A DNA stretch of 64,000 nt from CAYPPG01 sp964412555 (GTDB taxonomy: Bacteria > Hinthialibacterota > Hinthialibacteria > Hinthialibacterales > Hinthialibacteraceae): the NCBI GenBank assembly GCA_964412555.1, contig CAYPPG010000026.1, positions 37,886 to 101,885 on the forward strand. The letters run 5' to 3'. Under the pieces are notes generated by a model. It was not told the DNA's origin, ran no database searches, and was given only the letters and a program-made list of their open reading frames with translations. Made by a program: the position numbers and the translations under genes. This document shows, one piece after another, positions 35,723-45,192 of this stretch; position 1 is the stretch's first letter; every line of letters starts with the position of its first letter.

Positions 35723-38137
35723 ATGTTGAAAAAAACCTTATGCTTTTCCGTTTTCCTGTTCACTCTAGGAGTGATGGGGACAAATCATAGTCATGCGCAA
35801 TTCGATATGCATGCGGCAACCAATAACACCGCCATAGCGCAAAATGCATTTATCACGGTTACCTGGAATGATGCATCCCCATGGTCAAAGTTCAATCTTT
35901 ACCGAAAGCAAACCACGGACAGCGCCTTTCCTTCTACTCCGCTAAATGGCTCGACACCGATTCAACCAATGACGGACTGCAACGCAATTCAGTCGATCAT
36001 ATCTGCCTCGAGTGAAGAATGGATTGCAATTCAAAACGGATTGAGTACTCCACAAAATCCACAATTTAATCCTTGCACCATTGCAACGGCTACCCTAAGC
36101 GCATCACAAACAGAAACCTTGCAACTCATGGCGCGAAGCCGATGGAAAATTGCCGTAGTCATCGGCCAAGGATATCAAGATGACCAAGTTCAGCTCAACG
36201 TTGGTTACGACTATCAGGTAGTCGGTGTAGACGACCAGGGAGTAGAACAAGGGATTTTAGGGAATGTGACGATACAGGCCGCCGGGAATCCGACACCGCT
36301 TGCCGCACCTCCTGTTGTCAGTGCAACCGGTGGCGATAATCGAGTCTTGATCACGTGGGAAAGCAATCCAGGTGCAGTTGGATACAATATTTACCGCGCT
36401 ACCTCGAGCGGGAATTACATTCGAGTCAACAACAGAAGTGCAGATACCATCATCACTACTGATTTGGATAATAATTCACTCTCTCCCACCCGAGGTTTTA
36501 TCGATTTTCAAAATTACGATACCAACGGCCATGCGGTTGCCCGCAGCGTCCAAGGAGTGTCGGTATCAGGGCCAAAGAATGGTGTACAATACTTTTACCA
36601 AGTAGCCCCCACCGATTTATTGGGGAATGAAGGACATTTATCCTCACCACCGGTCTCGGCTCAACCCCAAGATCAAACACGTCCCCAAACCACGCAACAA
36701 ATCCAAATTGTTGCTAATGATCAACAGGATCAATTGGAATTGACATGGTTCCGTGTCGAAAAAGATATCGACGGCCACTTTGAACAAGCCATTGCCGGTT
36801 ACAAAGTTTTCCGCTACGACTCACCTGATTTTGGCAGCACACCCGGTGTGCAAATCGGTGTGTTTCCTCAGCCTTCCAGCGGAATTGCCAATGTCACCGC
36901 CATCGATGATGATAGTTCCGTACTTCGGCAGACATTCGGAGAAAAACAATTTTGGTATCGAATCAAAACGGTTGATGCAGCCGGGAACGAAAGCCATTTT
37001 TCTACAGCAGAAGCAGGAAAATTGAATGATATCAGGCCTCCGTCCATCCCCCAAAATGTAAGCGCAAGGGGATTGGAAAGTTCATTTGAAGTGTCATGGC
37101 AGATTGTCGATGAACCTGATGTTGCGGAGTACTTGATTTATCGCAGTGTTTGCAATTCAGGCCGTTGGGTGTGCGATCCTGAACTGGAAGATGAACGACC
37201 GGAAGAATGCCCGGACGTCTTCCGCCTTGTGGCTTTCCGCACCCAAGAAGAGGCGACGGATATGGCGAACGAACAAGACATCATTTCGATCGAAGATGCC
37301 ACTGTTGCACCAGATTCTGCGCTTTGTTACATCTACATGGTCAAATCAGTGGATCATGCGCAAAACGTCAGTGGAAAGATGCCGCCGGAAAATGCTGAAA
37401 CCAGCTCTTGTGTAAAAATGCGCGAACGCACTCCACCCGATCCCGCGGTTATCACAGGGCTTACGGCTCGCAACAATTCCATTGTCCTAGAATGGGTCGG
37501 ACCTCCCGTGCAGGATATCGCCGCTTATCACGTATATCGCAGCGATAAAGCCAGCGGTCCTTATGACTGGCAAGGGGGATTGCGTGTTAGAAAACCTCCA
37601 CTGCAAAATACCGTGTTAAACCAACCTTACACACCTCCGGAACCTTTCAATTGCGATGACATCCCCATTGAAACCAATGACAATATGACGCTGGGTACAT
37701 TTACGGATACCTCCGCCACTCACAAAACCAATTACTGGTATAAGGTCATCGGTATAGACCAATTAGGAAATCCATCGACACAAACTGAAATTGAGGAGGT
37801 GTTGGCGCAAGCGGCGCCGGTAAGTACTTTTACGTATAGCACAAATCGGCCAGCGGCTCCAACGATCAGTGCTGTCAATGTCCGGCAGCCGACATGTGCA
37901 TTGGAAATCCAATGGACTCCAACGTTCAACATGAACACTCAAACCGGATTTGTCGTCTTCCGCAGCCTGCAGCAAAATGGAACCTACCGGCAAATCTCGC
38001 CGTTGATTCAGGGGGCACAGTATGTCGATACACATATTGTTGAAGGACCGGAATACTGGTATCGCGTTCTGCTGCTGGATAACAGCGGCGAGACATCCGC
38101 CATGTCAAATCCGGTAAAAGGGCAAATCAGTCCATAA
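35723..38137 (+). CDS. Secreted fibronectin type III repeat protein
   Basis: An 804-residue exported protein with a signal peptide ending near NHSHAQ. At least five FN3-like modules are seen, each with the pattern W ... Y-x-[IV]-[YF]-R: ITWESNPGAVGYNIYRA, LTWFRVEKD...YKVFRYD, VSWQIVDEPDVAEYLIYRS, LEWVGPPVQDIAAYHVYRS and IQWTPTFNMNTQTGFVVFRS. The first about 190 residues hold another such module. There is no catalytic motif. FN3 arrays act as spacers or adhesion modules. ATG at 35723 is chosen for the GAGGA upstream. It lies between two genes that both encode papain-like domains, suggesting a joint extracellular role. Confidence 0.85.
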   Translation: MLKKTLCFSVFLFTLGVMGTNHSHAQFDMHAATNNTAIAQNAFITVTWNDASPWSKFNLYRKQTTDSAFPSTPLNGSTPIQPMTDCNAIQSIISASSEEWIAIQNGLSTPQNPQFNPCTIATATLSASQTETLQLMARSRWKIAVVIGQGYQDDQVQLNVGYDYQVVGVDDQGVEQGILGNVTIQAAGNPTPLAAPPVVSATGGDNRVLITWESNPGAVGYNIYRATSSGNYIRVNNRSADTIITTDLDNNSLSPTRGFIDFQNYDTNGHAVARSVQGVSVSGPKNGVQYFYQVAPTDLLGNEGHLSSPPVSAQPQDQTRPQTTQQIQIVANDQQDQLELTWFRVEKDIDGHFEQAIAGYKVFRYDSPDFGSTPGVQIGVFPQPSSGIANVTAIDDDSSVLRQTFGEKQFWYRIKTVDAAGNESHFSTAEAGKLNDIRPPSIPQNVSARGLESSFEVSWQIVDEPDVAEYLIYRSVCNSGRWVCDPELEDERPEECPDVFRLVAFRTQEEATDMANEQDIISIEDATVAPDSALCYIYMVKSVDHAQNVSGKMPPENAETSSCVKMRERTPPDPAVITGLTARNNSIVLEWVGPPVQDIAAYHVYRSDKASGPYDWQGGLRVRKPPLQNTVLNQPYTPPEPFNCDDIPIETNDNMTLGTFTDTSATHKTNYWYKVIGIDQLGNPSTQTEIEEVLAQAAPVSTFTYSTNRPAAPTISAVNVRQPTCALEIQWTPTFNMNTQTGFVVFRSLQQNGTYRQISPLIQGAQYVDTHIVEGPEYWYRVLLLDNSGETSAMSNPVKGQISP

Positions 38138-38177
38138 ATATAAATAGATCATGAATGTGCAGAGGAGAACTTTTCAA

Positions 38178-39821
38178 ATGAATTATAAAATCAGTCTGAA
38201 ATCGATTCTTTTGTGTGGGGTAGTAATAATGCTTGTCCTTACCCCATCGTGGGGATGGGCGCAATCCTCTCCCCATTACGCCGAAGAATGGGGATGGTAT
38301 TTTGACAATTTTACGACCAATACCAACCAGAATCCCTTATCCTGGGAACTCTTCCGGGAGACGTATATCGGCATTCCCCCTGAACCGGTAGGACAAGGAA
38401 AACCGATTCAGGCATTTTTTAATAATGTCTTTCAATTAATGCCCCAACAAGGCCATTGTGTCGGCATGTGTGTGTTCAGCTTGTTGATTCGTAAAAACGG
38501 TGCATTTGACGGCTTTTGCCCACCCCTCTCGCAATATGCCTCACATCCCAATCAGGATGGTCCTCAAAATGATTTGCTGCGCCGAACCATGCATCGATTT
38601 CAATGCCATCAAATGAATATCAAAGTGCTGAAACATTACGGTGATGTTTTAGCGCGAGGAAAAATCCGCGATGGCAATCACGCCTATGATCAATACCAAT
38701 ATTTTAAAAGCAGAGATGATGCCGTTATAGCGCAACTTTCCAACAGCCTGGTTCCCAGTACGAATACAGGCGCACATGCGGTAGTCGCTTATCGGGCCGA
38801 AGATCGTCAAAACGAGAAGCGCATCTATGTATATGATCCCAATCGCACTTGGAGTAATTCCAGCGATCGCCAATTCTACCAGAATGACGAGAATTACATT
38901 CGTATACAGAATAATGGTGTATGGTCTTTTAATATGGGCGGAAGCGATGTCTGGTCGGGAACGCCGTCCATCAGTTTCGGCGGCAATGTGATCAATCCGG
39001 AAGGGGGATACTGCGTCATGGTTCCTCTCTCCGTCTATGACACAAAAGGACGAGCCGCCGGTACGCAAGGTCTGGCGGATTTGAACCTTCTCAACCGCTG
39101 GATTATCGCCGGGAAAGATGCTTCCTTGAAACAATCGACTTCCAGCGATGGAAAAAAACTATTGACGCCGGATGGTAAATCGTTTGAAACGGATCCCAAC
39201 AAGGGCATGTTGAATACCATTCCCTGGATTCCTTCCGATCAGGCAGAAGGCAATAACTCCCCTGGTGTGGCAACCTTCATTTCTTTGAACAACCGGTATC
39301 CGGATCAGAGAATGGAAATTCAAAGTGGAGGCGAAGGCTATCGCTTGGACATCATCGGCAACCGAGGAGTCATATGTGTTGAAACATTTGGCGGTGAAAT
39401 CGGCATCGACCCGGTCGTCGTCAAAAACATAGGTACCCAATCACCGATGGTCCAAATCTCCAACAATATCGGGGCGGATTCAATCAATATCACCCTCACG
39501 CAAATTAGAGAACTCGGGAATGAAGTGCGAACATTCAATGTGACGGATTTATCAACTCAATCGGATATTCCCATCCACTTCAAAATCAATCCCGATCTTT
39601 CTGCATTGGAAGTGTCTGCGAACGAAGTGCCCATTCAATATAACTTGGAATTACTTCGCATTACAGCAGACGGGATGAACCGTGTGGAGATTCCGGAACT
39701 GCAAGTCAATGCCGGCCAATTGCAAACCATTCAGCCCAGCGATTGGAACAATTTGAATCTGGATAATATTCTGATCAATTTAAACAATGTTGATTTTAGC
39801 GATATCGATATTCATTTTTGA
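38178..39821 (+). CDS. Secreted protein with C39/papain-like domain
   Basis: A 547-residue exported protein; signal peptide ends near TPSWGWAQS (about residue 29). The likely catalytic residues are Cys94 (GHCVGMCVFSLL), His200 (TGAHAVVAY) and Asp220 or Asn222 (VYDPNRTW), in the order C-H-D/N of papain-like folds. Spacing is similar to the first gene of the locus. The C-terminal 250 residues are beta-rich and unrecognised, ending in an Asn/Leu/Ile-rich tract (NLNLDNILINLNNVDF). ATG at 38178 follows AGAGGAG. The gap to the FN3 gene is 40 bases, so cotranscription is likely. Whether it is a protease, a transglutaminase-like enzyme or an inactive binder is open. Confidence 0.75.
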   Translation: MNYKISLKSILLCGVVIMLVLTPSWGWAQSSPHYAEEWGWYFDNFTTNTNQNPLSWELFRETYIGIPPEPVGQGKPIQAFFNNVFQLMPQQGHCVGMCVFSLLIRKNGAFDGFCPPLSQYASHPNQDGPQNDLLRRTMHRFQCHQMNIKVLKHYGDVLARGKIRDGNHAYDQYQYFKSRDDAVIAQLSNSLVPSTNTGAHAVVAYRAEDRQNEKRIYVYDPNRTWSNSSDRQFYQNDENYIRIQNNGVWSFNMGGSDVWSGTPSISFGGNVINPEGGYCVMVPLSVYDTKGRAAGTQGLADLNLLNRWIIAGKDASLKQSTSSDGKKLLTPDGKSFETDPNKGMLNTIPWIPSDQAEGNNSPGVATFISLNNRYPDQRMEIQSGGEGYRLDIIGNRGVICVETFGGEIGIDPVVVKNIGTQSPMVQISNNIGADSINITLTQIRELGNEVRTFNVTDLSTQSDIPIHFKINPDLSALEVSANEVPIQYNLELLRITADGMNRVEIPELQVNAGQLQTIQPSDWNNLNLDNILINLNNVDFSDIDIHF

Positions 39822-39919
39822 AAGGTATGATTCAGTAGGGATAATTAAACAGAATTCATCTCAATCCTATTTACATTGAACCAATAAGTATTGTCTGTGT
39901 AGGTAATTATAGACAACCA

Positions 39920-40591
39920 TCATCGCCGCAGAACATAGATCGTCACAAAATACTGCCCCTGATTGTCGGAAGAAGCGCCTGGATAATCCAGCATCGCCAA
40001 ATACAGGCAGTTGGCATATCTTGGCACTTCGATATGCTTTTTTTGGCCGATCAGGAACGGTTGCCGTTGATTGTCGAATAAACCGATCAGCGATCCAATG
40101 TGGCCTTCAATGGATTCGTATTCCGCTGCTGGTCCGGCTTCGATAGTGGGAGAAGATAACCATCCGCGGGGACCGAACTCGATGGATTGAATCGGTAGGT
40201 GACGTGCTTTCCCCGTCGCATAGACATCCAACATTTCCCCACCCGTAATGATCCCCTCCAATATTTTCAAAGGTGAATTCGCCGGCGATACATCTTCCTG
40301 TCCATTCGGATGGCGGATGATGGTTCCTTCTTCCGCTTCCGCCAAGAAAATATCCCCTGTTGCTGAAACGATAACGGTCGTAGTTTGGATATGGCCGTAT
40401 TCCTGGCGGGTATCGAAGATTTTAGGGGGATTCATGATATCCCCTTTCGGCGATTTCAACAAATTGGGAGGGGTTGGAAGGGGGAGTTCTTGCTGACACC
40501 CCCCCAGAGAGAATACGATAAGGGCACACACGATAAGGAAACAACTTTTCCCGCTTCCGGTTGATTCCTTAGGTAGGTCTGCGAATTTCAT
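39920..40591 (-). CDS. Lipoprotein with LecA (PA-IL)-like lectin domain
   Basis: A 223-residue lipoprotein: the lipobox SLGGC with Cys32 follows a hydrophobic stretch. The C-terminal about 110 residues resemble the PA-IL/LecA galactose-binding lectin fold (LIGLFDNQRQPFLIGQKKHIEV, then NCLYLAMLDYPGASSDNQGQYFVTI), with an Asp/Asn-rich loop where calcium and sugar bind in LecA. The first part, to about residue 110, is Pro-rich and unrecognised. It would sit on the membrane or cell surface as a sugar-binding protein. It lies 66 bases downstream of the MFS gene on the same strand and may be cotranscribed. AGGAG upstream. Confidence 0.7.
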   Translation of the reverse strand: MKFADLPKESTGSGKSCFLIVCALIVFSLGGCQQELPLPTPPNLLKSPKGDIMNPPKIFDTRQEYGHIQTTTVIVSATGDIFLAEAEEGTIIRHPNGQEDVSPANSPLKILEGIITGGEMLDVYATGKARHLPIQSIEFGPRGWLSSPTIEAGPAAEYESIEGHIGSLIGLFDNQRQPFLIGQKKHIEVPRYANCLYLAMLDYPGASSDNQGQYFVTIYVLRR

Positions 40592-40657
40592 TCTGATGTC
40601 TCTCCTACCCCCTCGTTTTTCTCTTGTCCGCCGAAAGGTTTAAGGTGTTGAATTGAG

Positions 40658-41935
40658 TTAGGATCCTTCTTCTACCGGTGTTTCTTCTTCGACCGCGATT
40701 TTTTCTGGTTCTTTGAAGAAAATAAGATAGGCAAATACACAAATCACGGTCAAGAAGCAGGGGACAAGGAACAGACCTGTAAAGTTGATTTCTCCTGTAG
40801 AAGGATCGGTAAAGATATTTTGTATCCAACCACTAAAGATACTGCCTATAAACATGCCTATACCAAAAGTTATCGTTGTCAACAAAGCCTGGGCTGAGCC
40901 TTTTATATGTTTTGGCGCCAAGCGATCTACATATATCTGTCCCGCGACAAAGAAAAACGTAAAGGCAATCCCGTGCAGTAAAAGAGAACCGACCACCAGC
41001 CACCACGGTGTTCCCAAACTGAATATGGCGTAACGAATCGGCCAGGCCAACACACCGATAGCCAATGTTTTCCCAACACCTAATCGCGGTAACAATAATG
41101 GCAGCAGCACAGCCATGGCCAGAATTTCAGAACCTTGGCAGAAGGTCGTAATGACAGCCCCAGTATTATCCGGATCGATGCCCACCTTCGGATCCTCGAG
41201 CAGCATGGGAGTATGGATGAAGAAAAACATCAACTGTGTGGAAACAACAAAAGCGATAAACATGAATATGGCGAAGTTTTTGTCTTTGAACAGTTTCATT
41301 GCATCCAAAAAGGCCCATGGGCTGGTATGTTCTTTTGAAGGCGGAGTATGCGGAAGCATGAAGCAATAGACTCCATAAATCATGGACACAACACCGGCTA
41401 TGACAAACAACATGGACTCTATCGATAGATAGGTGGAAGGATCGGTTGCCAAATCTTGAGCCTGCAAGGGTTGGACAAATTTCCACCACAACAACAGAAC
41501 CCATCCGGCTAACAGCCACCCAATAGTACCCCACACTCGTATGGCGCCGAATTCTTTATCCGGGTCCTTCAGATGGTGAAAACAAATTGAGTTCGTCAAT
41601 GCCAACGAAGGTGCATAAAACAGCGAATAAAGAAACATCAACCACATGAGTGGATAGAAATCTTGAAGCCATCCTAAAGAAATGAGAATGATACCTCCGA
41701 TGAATTGCGTTACGCCAAGAAATATCTGCGTAGGAACCCACCGGTCTGATATTTGTCCTCCCACAAACGGAGAAATCAAACAAGCCAAATAAAAAACACC
41801 AAAAATCCATCCTATCTGATCACCCGTAAAGTTTAAATGATTCAGATAAGCACCTAATTTCACCTGCCAAAGAGCCCATACCATATACTGAAAAAACATC
41901 ATGATGCCAAAACGCCAACGTAGTCCGGTAGCCAT
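40658..41935 (-). CDS. MFS transporter, nucleoside:H+ symporter (NupG/XapB) type
   Basis: A 425-residue inner-membrane protein with about 12 hydrophobic segments. N-terminal RWRFGIMMFFQYMVWALWQV and GWIFGVFYLACLISPFVGGQISDRW match the NHS family, which imports nucleosides or related sugars with protons. The long central loop (about 195-210) and C-terminal charged tail are typical of MFS. The substrate is not predictable; in polysaccharide degraders this family often sits with sugar-catabolic genes. Strong AAGGAG site upstream. A lipoprotein gene follows. Confidence 0.88.
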   Translation of the reverse strand: MATGLRWRFGIMMFFQYMVWALWQVKLGAYLNHLNFTGDQIGWIFGVFYLACLISPFVGGQISDRWVPTQIFLGVTQFIGGIILISLGWLQDFYPLMWLMFLYSLFYAPSLALTNSICFHHLKDPDKEFGAIRVWGTIGWLLAGWVLLLWWKFVQPLQAQDLATDPSTYLSIESMLFVIAGVVSMIYGVYCFMLPHTPPSKEHTSPWAFLDAMKLFKDKNFAIFMFIAFVVSTQLMFFFIHTPMLLEDPKVGIDPDNTGAVITTFCQGSEILAMAVLLPLLLPRLGVGKTLAIGVLAWPIRYAIFSLGTPWWLVVGSLLLHGIAFTFFFVAGQIYVDRLAPKHIKGSAQALLTTITFGIGMFIGSIFSGWIQNIFTDPSTGEINFTGLFLVPCFLTVICVFAYLIFFKEPEKIAVEEETPVEEGS

Positions 41936-42026
41936 CGCTTATCTCCTTTTTTTAAGATAGTCCCATAGAGGAAAGCCGGTTTGAATCCCGGCCTGAAAAT
42001 CATGAATTACAAATAATACATACTTT

Positions 42027-42052
42027 GTAGGGCACACCGTAATGTGCCCTAC
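42027..42052. repeat. Perfect palindrome GTAGGGCACA...TGTGCCCTAC
   Basis: A 10-bp perfect stem with a 6-base loop, between the MFS gene start and the end of the small DUF5989 gene. It is similar in form to the hairpin at 8312-8333. Confidence 0.7.
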
Positions 42053-42080
42053 TTTCTCGCAAACAAAAGAATAAACACGA

Positions 42081-42233
42081 CTAAAAGATGGTGTAGATAA
42101 ACGGAGCAATGGCTGATGTGCTCGTAAATACGATCAGTGCACCGAGCGCCACCATGACGATCACGATCGGCAACAGCCAGAATTTCTTCCGTTCACCCAA
42201 AAACTCAATAAATTCTTTCAACAATTCACCCAT
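42081..42233 (-). CDS. 50-residue DUF5989-family small membrane protein
   Basis: A small protein with the N-terminal MGELLKEFIEFLGERKKFW, then one hydrophobic helix (LLPIVIVMVALGALIVFTS) and the tail AIAPFIYTIF. This arrangement matches DUF5989 proteins, which are usually found beside carbamoyltransferase and polysaccharide genes. A good GGAG lies 9 bases before the ATG. It is short enough to be missed by automated calling. Function is unknown; a single-pass inner-membrane partner of glycan synthesis is the usual guess. Neighbours here (MFS, HolB) give no support for that. Confidence 0.8.
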   Translation of the reverse strand: MGELLKEFIEFLGERKKFWLLPIVIVMVALGALIVFTSTSAIAPFIYTIF

Positions 42234-42425
42234 GATTCTCTTTCTCCGTTTTTTGAGTCGAACCGTATGATTTTAGCAGCCAGTACCCTTGAGAAAAAAT
42301 GCATGACCAGCCCAAAGTTTTATGATCACATTTGCATCCATTATAAGTATAAATAAAAGCATCCGTTCTGCATAGGTTTCCATTATGAGGCGATAGGGTG
42401 CTCACTGTTCTCCCTTTTTCAGCCT

Positions 42426-43493
42426 TCAAGAAGAGCGCAGAGCCAGAAGCAAATCGGATAATAAAATGGAAGTATTGAGATTTTTGTCGATACCTTCGAT
42501 TGCTTCCAACGTGATTTCAAATTTGCGGATCAACAATTCCGGTTTTTCTCCCTGCCACAGCTTTTGCAAGCTCTCTCTTTTATCCGTATTCAAAAACGGA
42601 GCCGTTTCACATCCTGACAGGAGCAATATCCCATCTCGTATGAGTCGCAGAATGATGGTCAGATGTTTCCGAAGATAATACTTTTCGAGAAGACGGTCCT
42701 TTTCCCGTTTCGTCAAGTCGGGAGAGTCGAGGAAATACAATTCCGGATCGGTATGTTCCTCTCCTTCCTTTTCCTGTGACGTTTTTTTGGCCATTTTATT
42801 CACGATGTCATACACATCGGATTCACGTTTCCTTATACTTTCCAACCATCCCAAAATGGTATCGCGGGTTTGAAGGTAATTGCTTTCTTGAAGCGCTTCG
42901 GCCATTTCCGGCAACCCCCCCGATGCACGCGCTAACGTTTCCGCCTCGGTTTCCGGAAGTTTTTCACCCAATCGCTTCTGTAGATCATGAATCGGCAGCG
43001 GCGCCAGCCGAATTTTACGGCAGCGCGAAACGATTGTCGGCAAAATCCCCGTCACATTGTCCGTCAACAACAAAAATATATTGTGTTCATACGGCTCTTC
43101 CAGAATTTTCAACAAACTGTTCGCCGACTCCTTGTTCATCCGGTGCGCATCATGAAGGATAAAGATTTTCTTATCGCCCTGATAAGGCTGCATTACGGCG
43201 GAATATTGCATCTGACGCAATTGTTCAATCAAATAGGTGGCCTTTTTCGGACGAAATTCCAACAGATCGGCATAGGTTTTGTGTTGGACTCGGAAACATG
43301 TTGGGCATTCGCCGCAAAAATCGTCATTCATTCGCTCACAAAGAAAAGTTTGCGCCAATGCTCGCGCGACCGAAACCTGTCCGGCGCCGGTTGGACCGTA
43401 AATCAAATTCGTGCCTCCGATCATTCCTTTTTCGATCGAACGAATTAAATATTTCTTTACCGAAGGGTGACATTCGACAGAGTTCCAAGACAT
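42426..43493 (-). CDS. holB: DNA polymerase III delta' subunit (clamp loader)
   Basis: A 355-residue AAA+ clamp-loader subunit. N-terminal domain has the P-loop-like GPTGAGQVSVARALAQ, in which the usual lysine is Gln. Zinc-type cysteines follow (FLCERM, CGECPTC). Sensor and loading motifs are present: KIFILHDAHRMNKESANSLLKILEEP and TIVSRCRKIRLAPL. The lost lysine matches the known lack of ATPase in delta' subunits; DnaX carries the activity. Essential replication factor, so this is conserved chromosome rather than accessory DNA. AAGGA site upstream. Confidence 0.9.
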   Translation of the reverse strand: MSWNSVECHPSVKKYLIRSIEKGMIGGTNLIYGPTGAGQVSVARALAQTFLCERMNDDFCGECPTCFRVQHKTYADLLEFRPKKATYLIEQLRQMQYSAVMQPYQGDKKIFILHDAHRMNKESANSLLKILEEPYEHNIFLLLTDNVTGILPTIVSRCRKIRLAPLPIHDLQKRLGEKLPETEAETLARASGGLPEMAEALQESNYLQTRDTILGWLESIRKRESDVYDIVNKMAKKTSQEKEGEEHTDPELYFLDSPDLTKREKDRLLEKYYLRKHLTIILRLIRDGILLLSGCETAPFLNTDKRESLQKLWQGEKPELLIRKFEITLEAIEGIDKNLNTSILLSDLLLALRSS

Positions 43494-43613
43494 CTATTTT
43501 CTATTCCTTAACCGAAAATGTACAATCGATTACAATAGGATGAGCAGCTTTACACGTGCTCAGGTTATGAAAACAAATTATACGGCTGAACCGAATTGAA
43601 CCATAGTGACAAA

Positions 43614-44906
43614 ATGAAAAGACGAAAATCTCGCACAGTTCAAAAAAAATCTTCTATGATGAAACCACTGATCACTGTTCTTTTTCTTATCCCGATTCTT
43701 GTACTTGGAGGATGGCTTTTTTTCATGAATGTCTCCGCTTCGGATATCCACAAGGAAATCGGCGCAAACGTCGAATGTGTGAACGGCGAATTTCAAGGCG
43801 ATGTGGTGTTCGTCACCGATTTGGACAATCCCTTGAAATTTCGCTGCCGATTGAATACGAATGCGTTGGATTTACCGGAGGGATATCTTCCCGCACCTGC
43901 TAAGTATCAATGGTCTACAGTCTCCGGCCGGCTGGAGGCTGACAACGATGTATGCCGATGGTTGAGCCTGGGGCCGGGATTACAGGTGATTCAAGTCAAC
44001 GGTTCTATCACGTTTGTTCCTCCGGCTTCGTCCTCTATGCTGGATTCGCCACAGCCGAAAATTGTTTGCCATTTTACTGCTTCGAAATCCTGCCTGGTTC
44101 CGTTGAAAGTGGATTATATGCCGGATGGAAAAATCCACGGCTTCGAAATCGGAAAATACCCCGATCCCTTTAATCCGGATGACCGAAAGAAGGCAAGCAC
44201 ACCTTCCCGTATCCTTGCCCATGCGGAAATCTATATGCCGCCCAAATTATTTTATGCCGTGACACCGGAAACGTATTTTCTTCGAATTTTCAAAAATTAC
44301 ACGTTGGGTGAATTCGATCTCGATCCTCGTTTTATGGATTTGGAGTATCCGCGCTATATTGCACTCGATCCCAAACTGCTCAAAAAAATGGATATGCTGC
44401 ATGAGTTGATGGCTGCCGATGGAGTCCCTGTCACGAAATTTAATATTATCTATGGCTTTCGCAGTCCCGCTTATAACATCGGTTCCTGGAAAAAAGACGG
44501 GGATGAAACGCTGAAAGAACCTTTTTCCGCCCATATGTATGGATTGGCTGTGGATTTTATTGTCGATGAAGATGGCGATTATGTGATGGACGATCTCAAT
44601 GGTGACGGGAAAATCGATGCTACCGACGCAGTCACTCTGCGCCGCTATGTCGACAAACTCGACCATCGGCTGTTGGAGCAAAAAAACGATCTGGTCGGTG
44701 GAGCAGGCTATTATTATCACCATGATTTCTGGGAACGCGGAGAGTATGCGCAGTCACCCTATGTCCATATGGACATTCGCGGCTACACGAGGGAGGACGG
44801 AACCCTAATCCGCTGGGTCGGAAAAGACACCATCGGCGTTCAAAACATGTCGAATCCCTATCGGCCCAAAACTCCACTCCCAGCAAATCCCTTGCTTAAT
44901 CCATAG
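43614..44906 (+). CDS. M15-type peptidase (D-Ala-D-Ala carboxypeptidase-like) with a dockerin-like insertion
   Basis: A 430-residue membrane-anchored protein with a hydrophobic segment at 18-37. A middle region of about 250 residues is unrecognised. The peptidase core has the metal motif H307-x-x-G-x-A-x-D314 (HMYGLAVDF) and the second ligand H385-x-D387 (YVHMDIRG), as in peptidase M15/DUF882 enzymes that cut peptidoglycan stem peptides. Inserted between them is a calcium-loop module DLNGDGKIDATDAVTLRRYVD (about 326-346), half of a type I dockerin. Start is uncertain: ATG at 43614 is chosen, with no good ribosome site and a TTG at 43596 possible. Confidence 0.82.
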   Translation: MKRRKSRTVQKKSSMMKPLITVLFLIPILVLGGWLFFMNVSASDIHKEIGANVECVNGEFQGDVVFVTDLDNPLKFRCRLNTNALDLPEGYLPAPAKYQWSTVSGRLEADNDVCRWLSLGPGLQVIQVNGSITFVPPASSSMLDSPQPKIVCHFTASKSCLVPLKVDYMPDGKIHGFEIGKYPDPFNPDDRKKASTPSRILAHAEIYMPPKLFYAVTPETYFLRIFKNYTLGEFDLDPRFMDLEYPRYIALDPKLLKKMDMLHELMAADGVPVTKFNIIYGFRSPAYNIGSWKKDGDETLKEPFSAHMYGLAVDFIVDEDGDYVMDDLNGDGKIDATDAVTLRRYVDKLDHRLLEQKNDLVGGAGYYYHHDFWERGEYAQSPYVHMDIRGYTREDGTLIRWVGKDTIGVQNMSNPYRPKTPLPANPLLNP

Positions 44907-44962
44907 ATTTTACAAGATTTACGAAAAAATAATCCAAAATGAATATTTTCCAAATCACCCAC

Positions 44963-44990
44963 TTGACTGTATGGAGTTGGTTTCTATAAT
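44963..44990 (+). promoter_or_regulatory. Sigma70-type promoter for tRNA-Asn
   Basis: TTGACT (44963-44968), 16-base spacer, TATAAT (44985-44990), placing the start about 54 bases before the tRNA. The nearest downstream feature is the tRNA. Confidence 0.7.
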
Positions 44991-45050
44991 TTTATTCCTG
45001 TACTGCAAAGAAGAGTCTAATAACAGTACATCGACATAGCGAGAAAATGT

Positions 45051-45123
45051 TCCTCTGTAGCTCAATTGGTAGAGCAATCGGCTGTTAACCGATGGGTTGT
45101 AGGTTCGAGTCCTACCGGAGGAG
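45051..45123 (+). tRNA. tRNA-Asn (anticodon GTT)
   Basis: A 73-nt tRNA. Acceptor stem TCCTCTG pairs with CGGAGGA (one G-U), followed by discriminator G; CCA is not encoded. The D arm, anticodon arm (CGGCT-GTT-AACCG) and T arm (GGTTCGAGTCC) are all canonical. A T-run directly after (CTTTTTTATTTT) can end transcription. Confidence 0.97.
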
Positions 45124-45192
45124 CTTTTTTATTTTCTCTTTGATCCTGATGAATTTTTGCGATTCGTATGTGCTCAAGACAACCTTACCAAA

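Noticed and set aside
42226..42429. Small cysteine-containing minus-strand frame
   Set aside because: It overlaps the DUF5989 start region, has no ribosome site and a composition unlike a protein.
42426..43493. Damaged clamp-loader subunit because the P-loop lysine is Gln
   Set aside because: Delta' subunits normally lack ATPase activity, so this change is expected.
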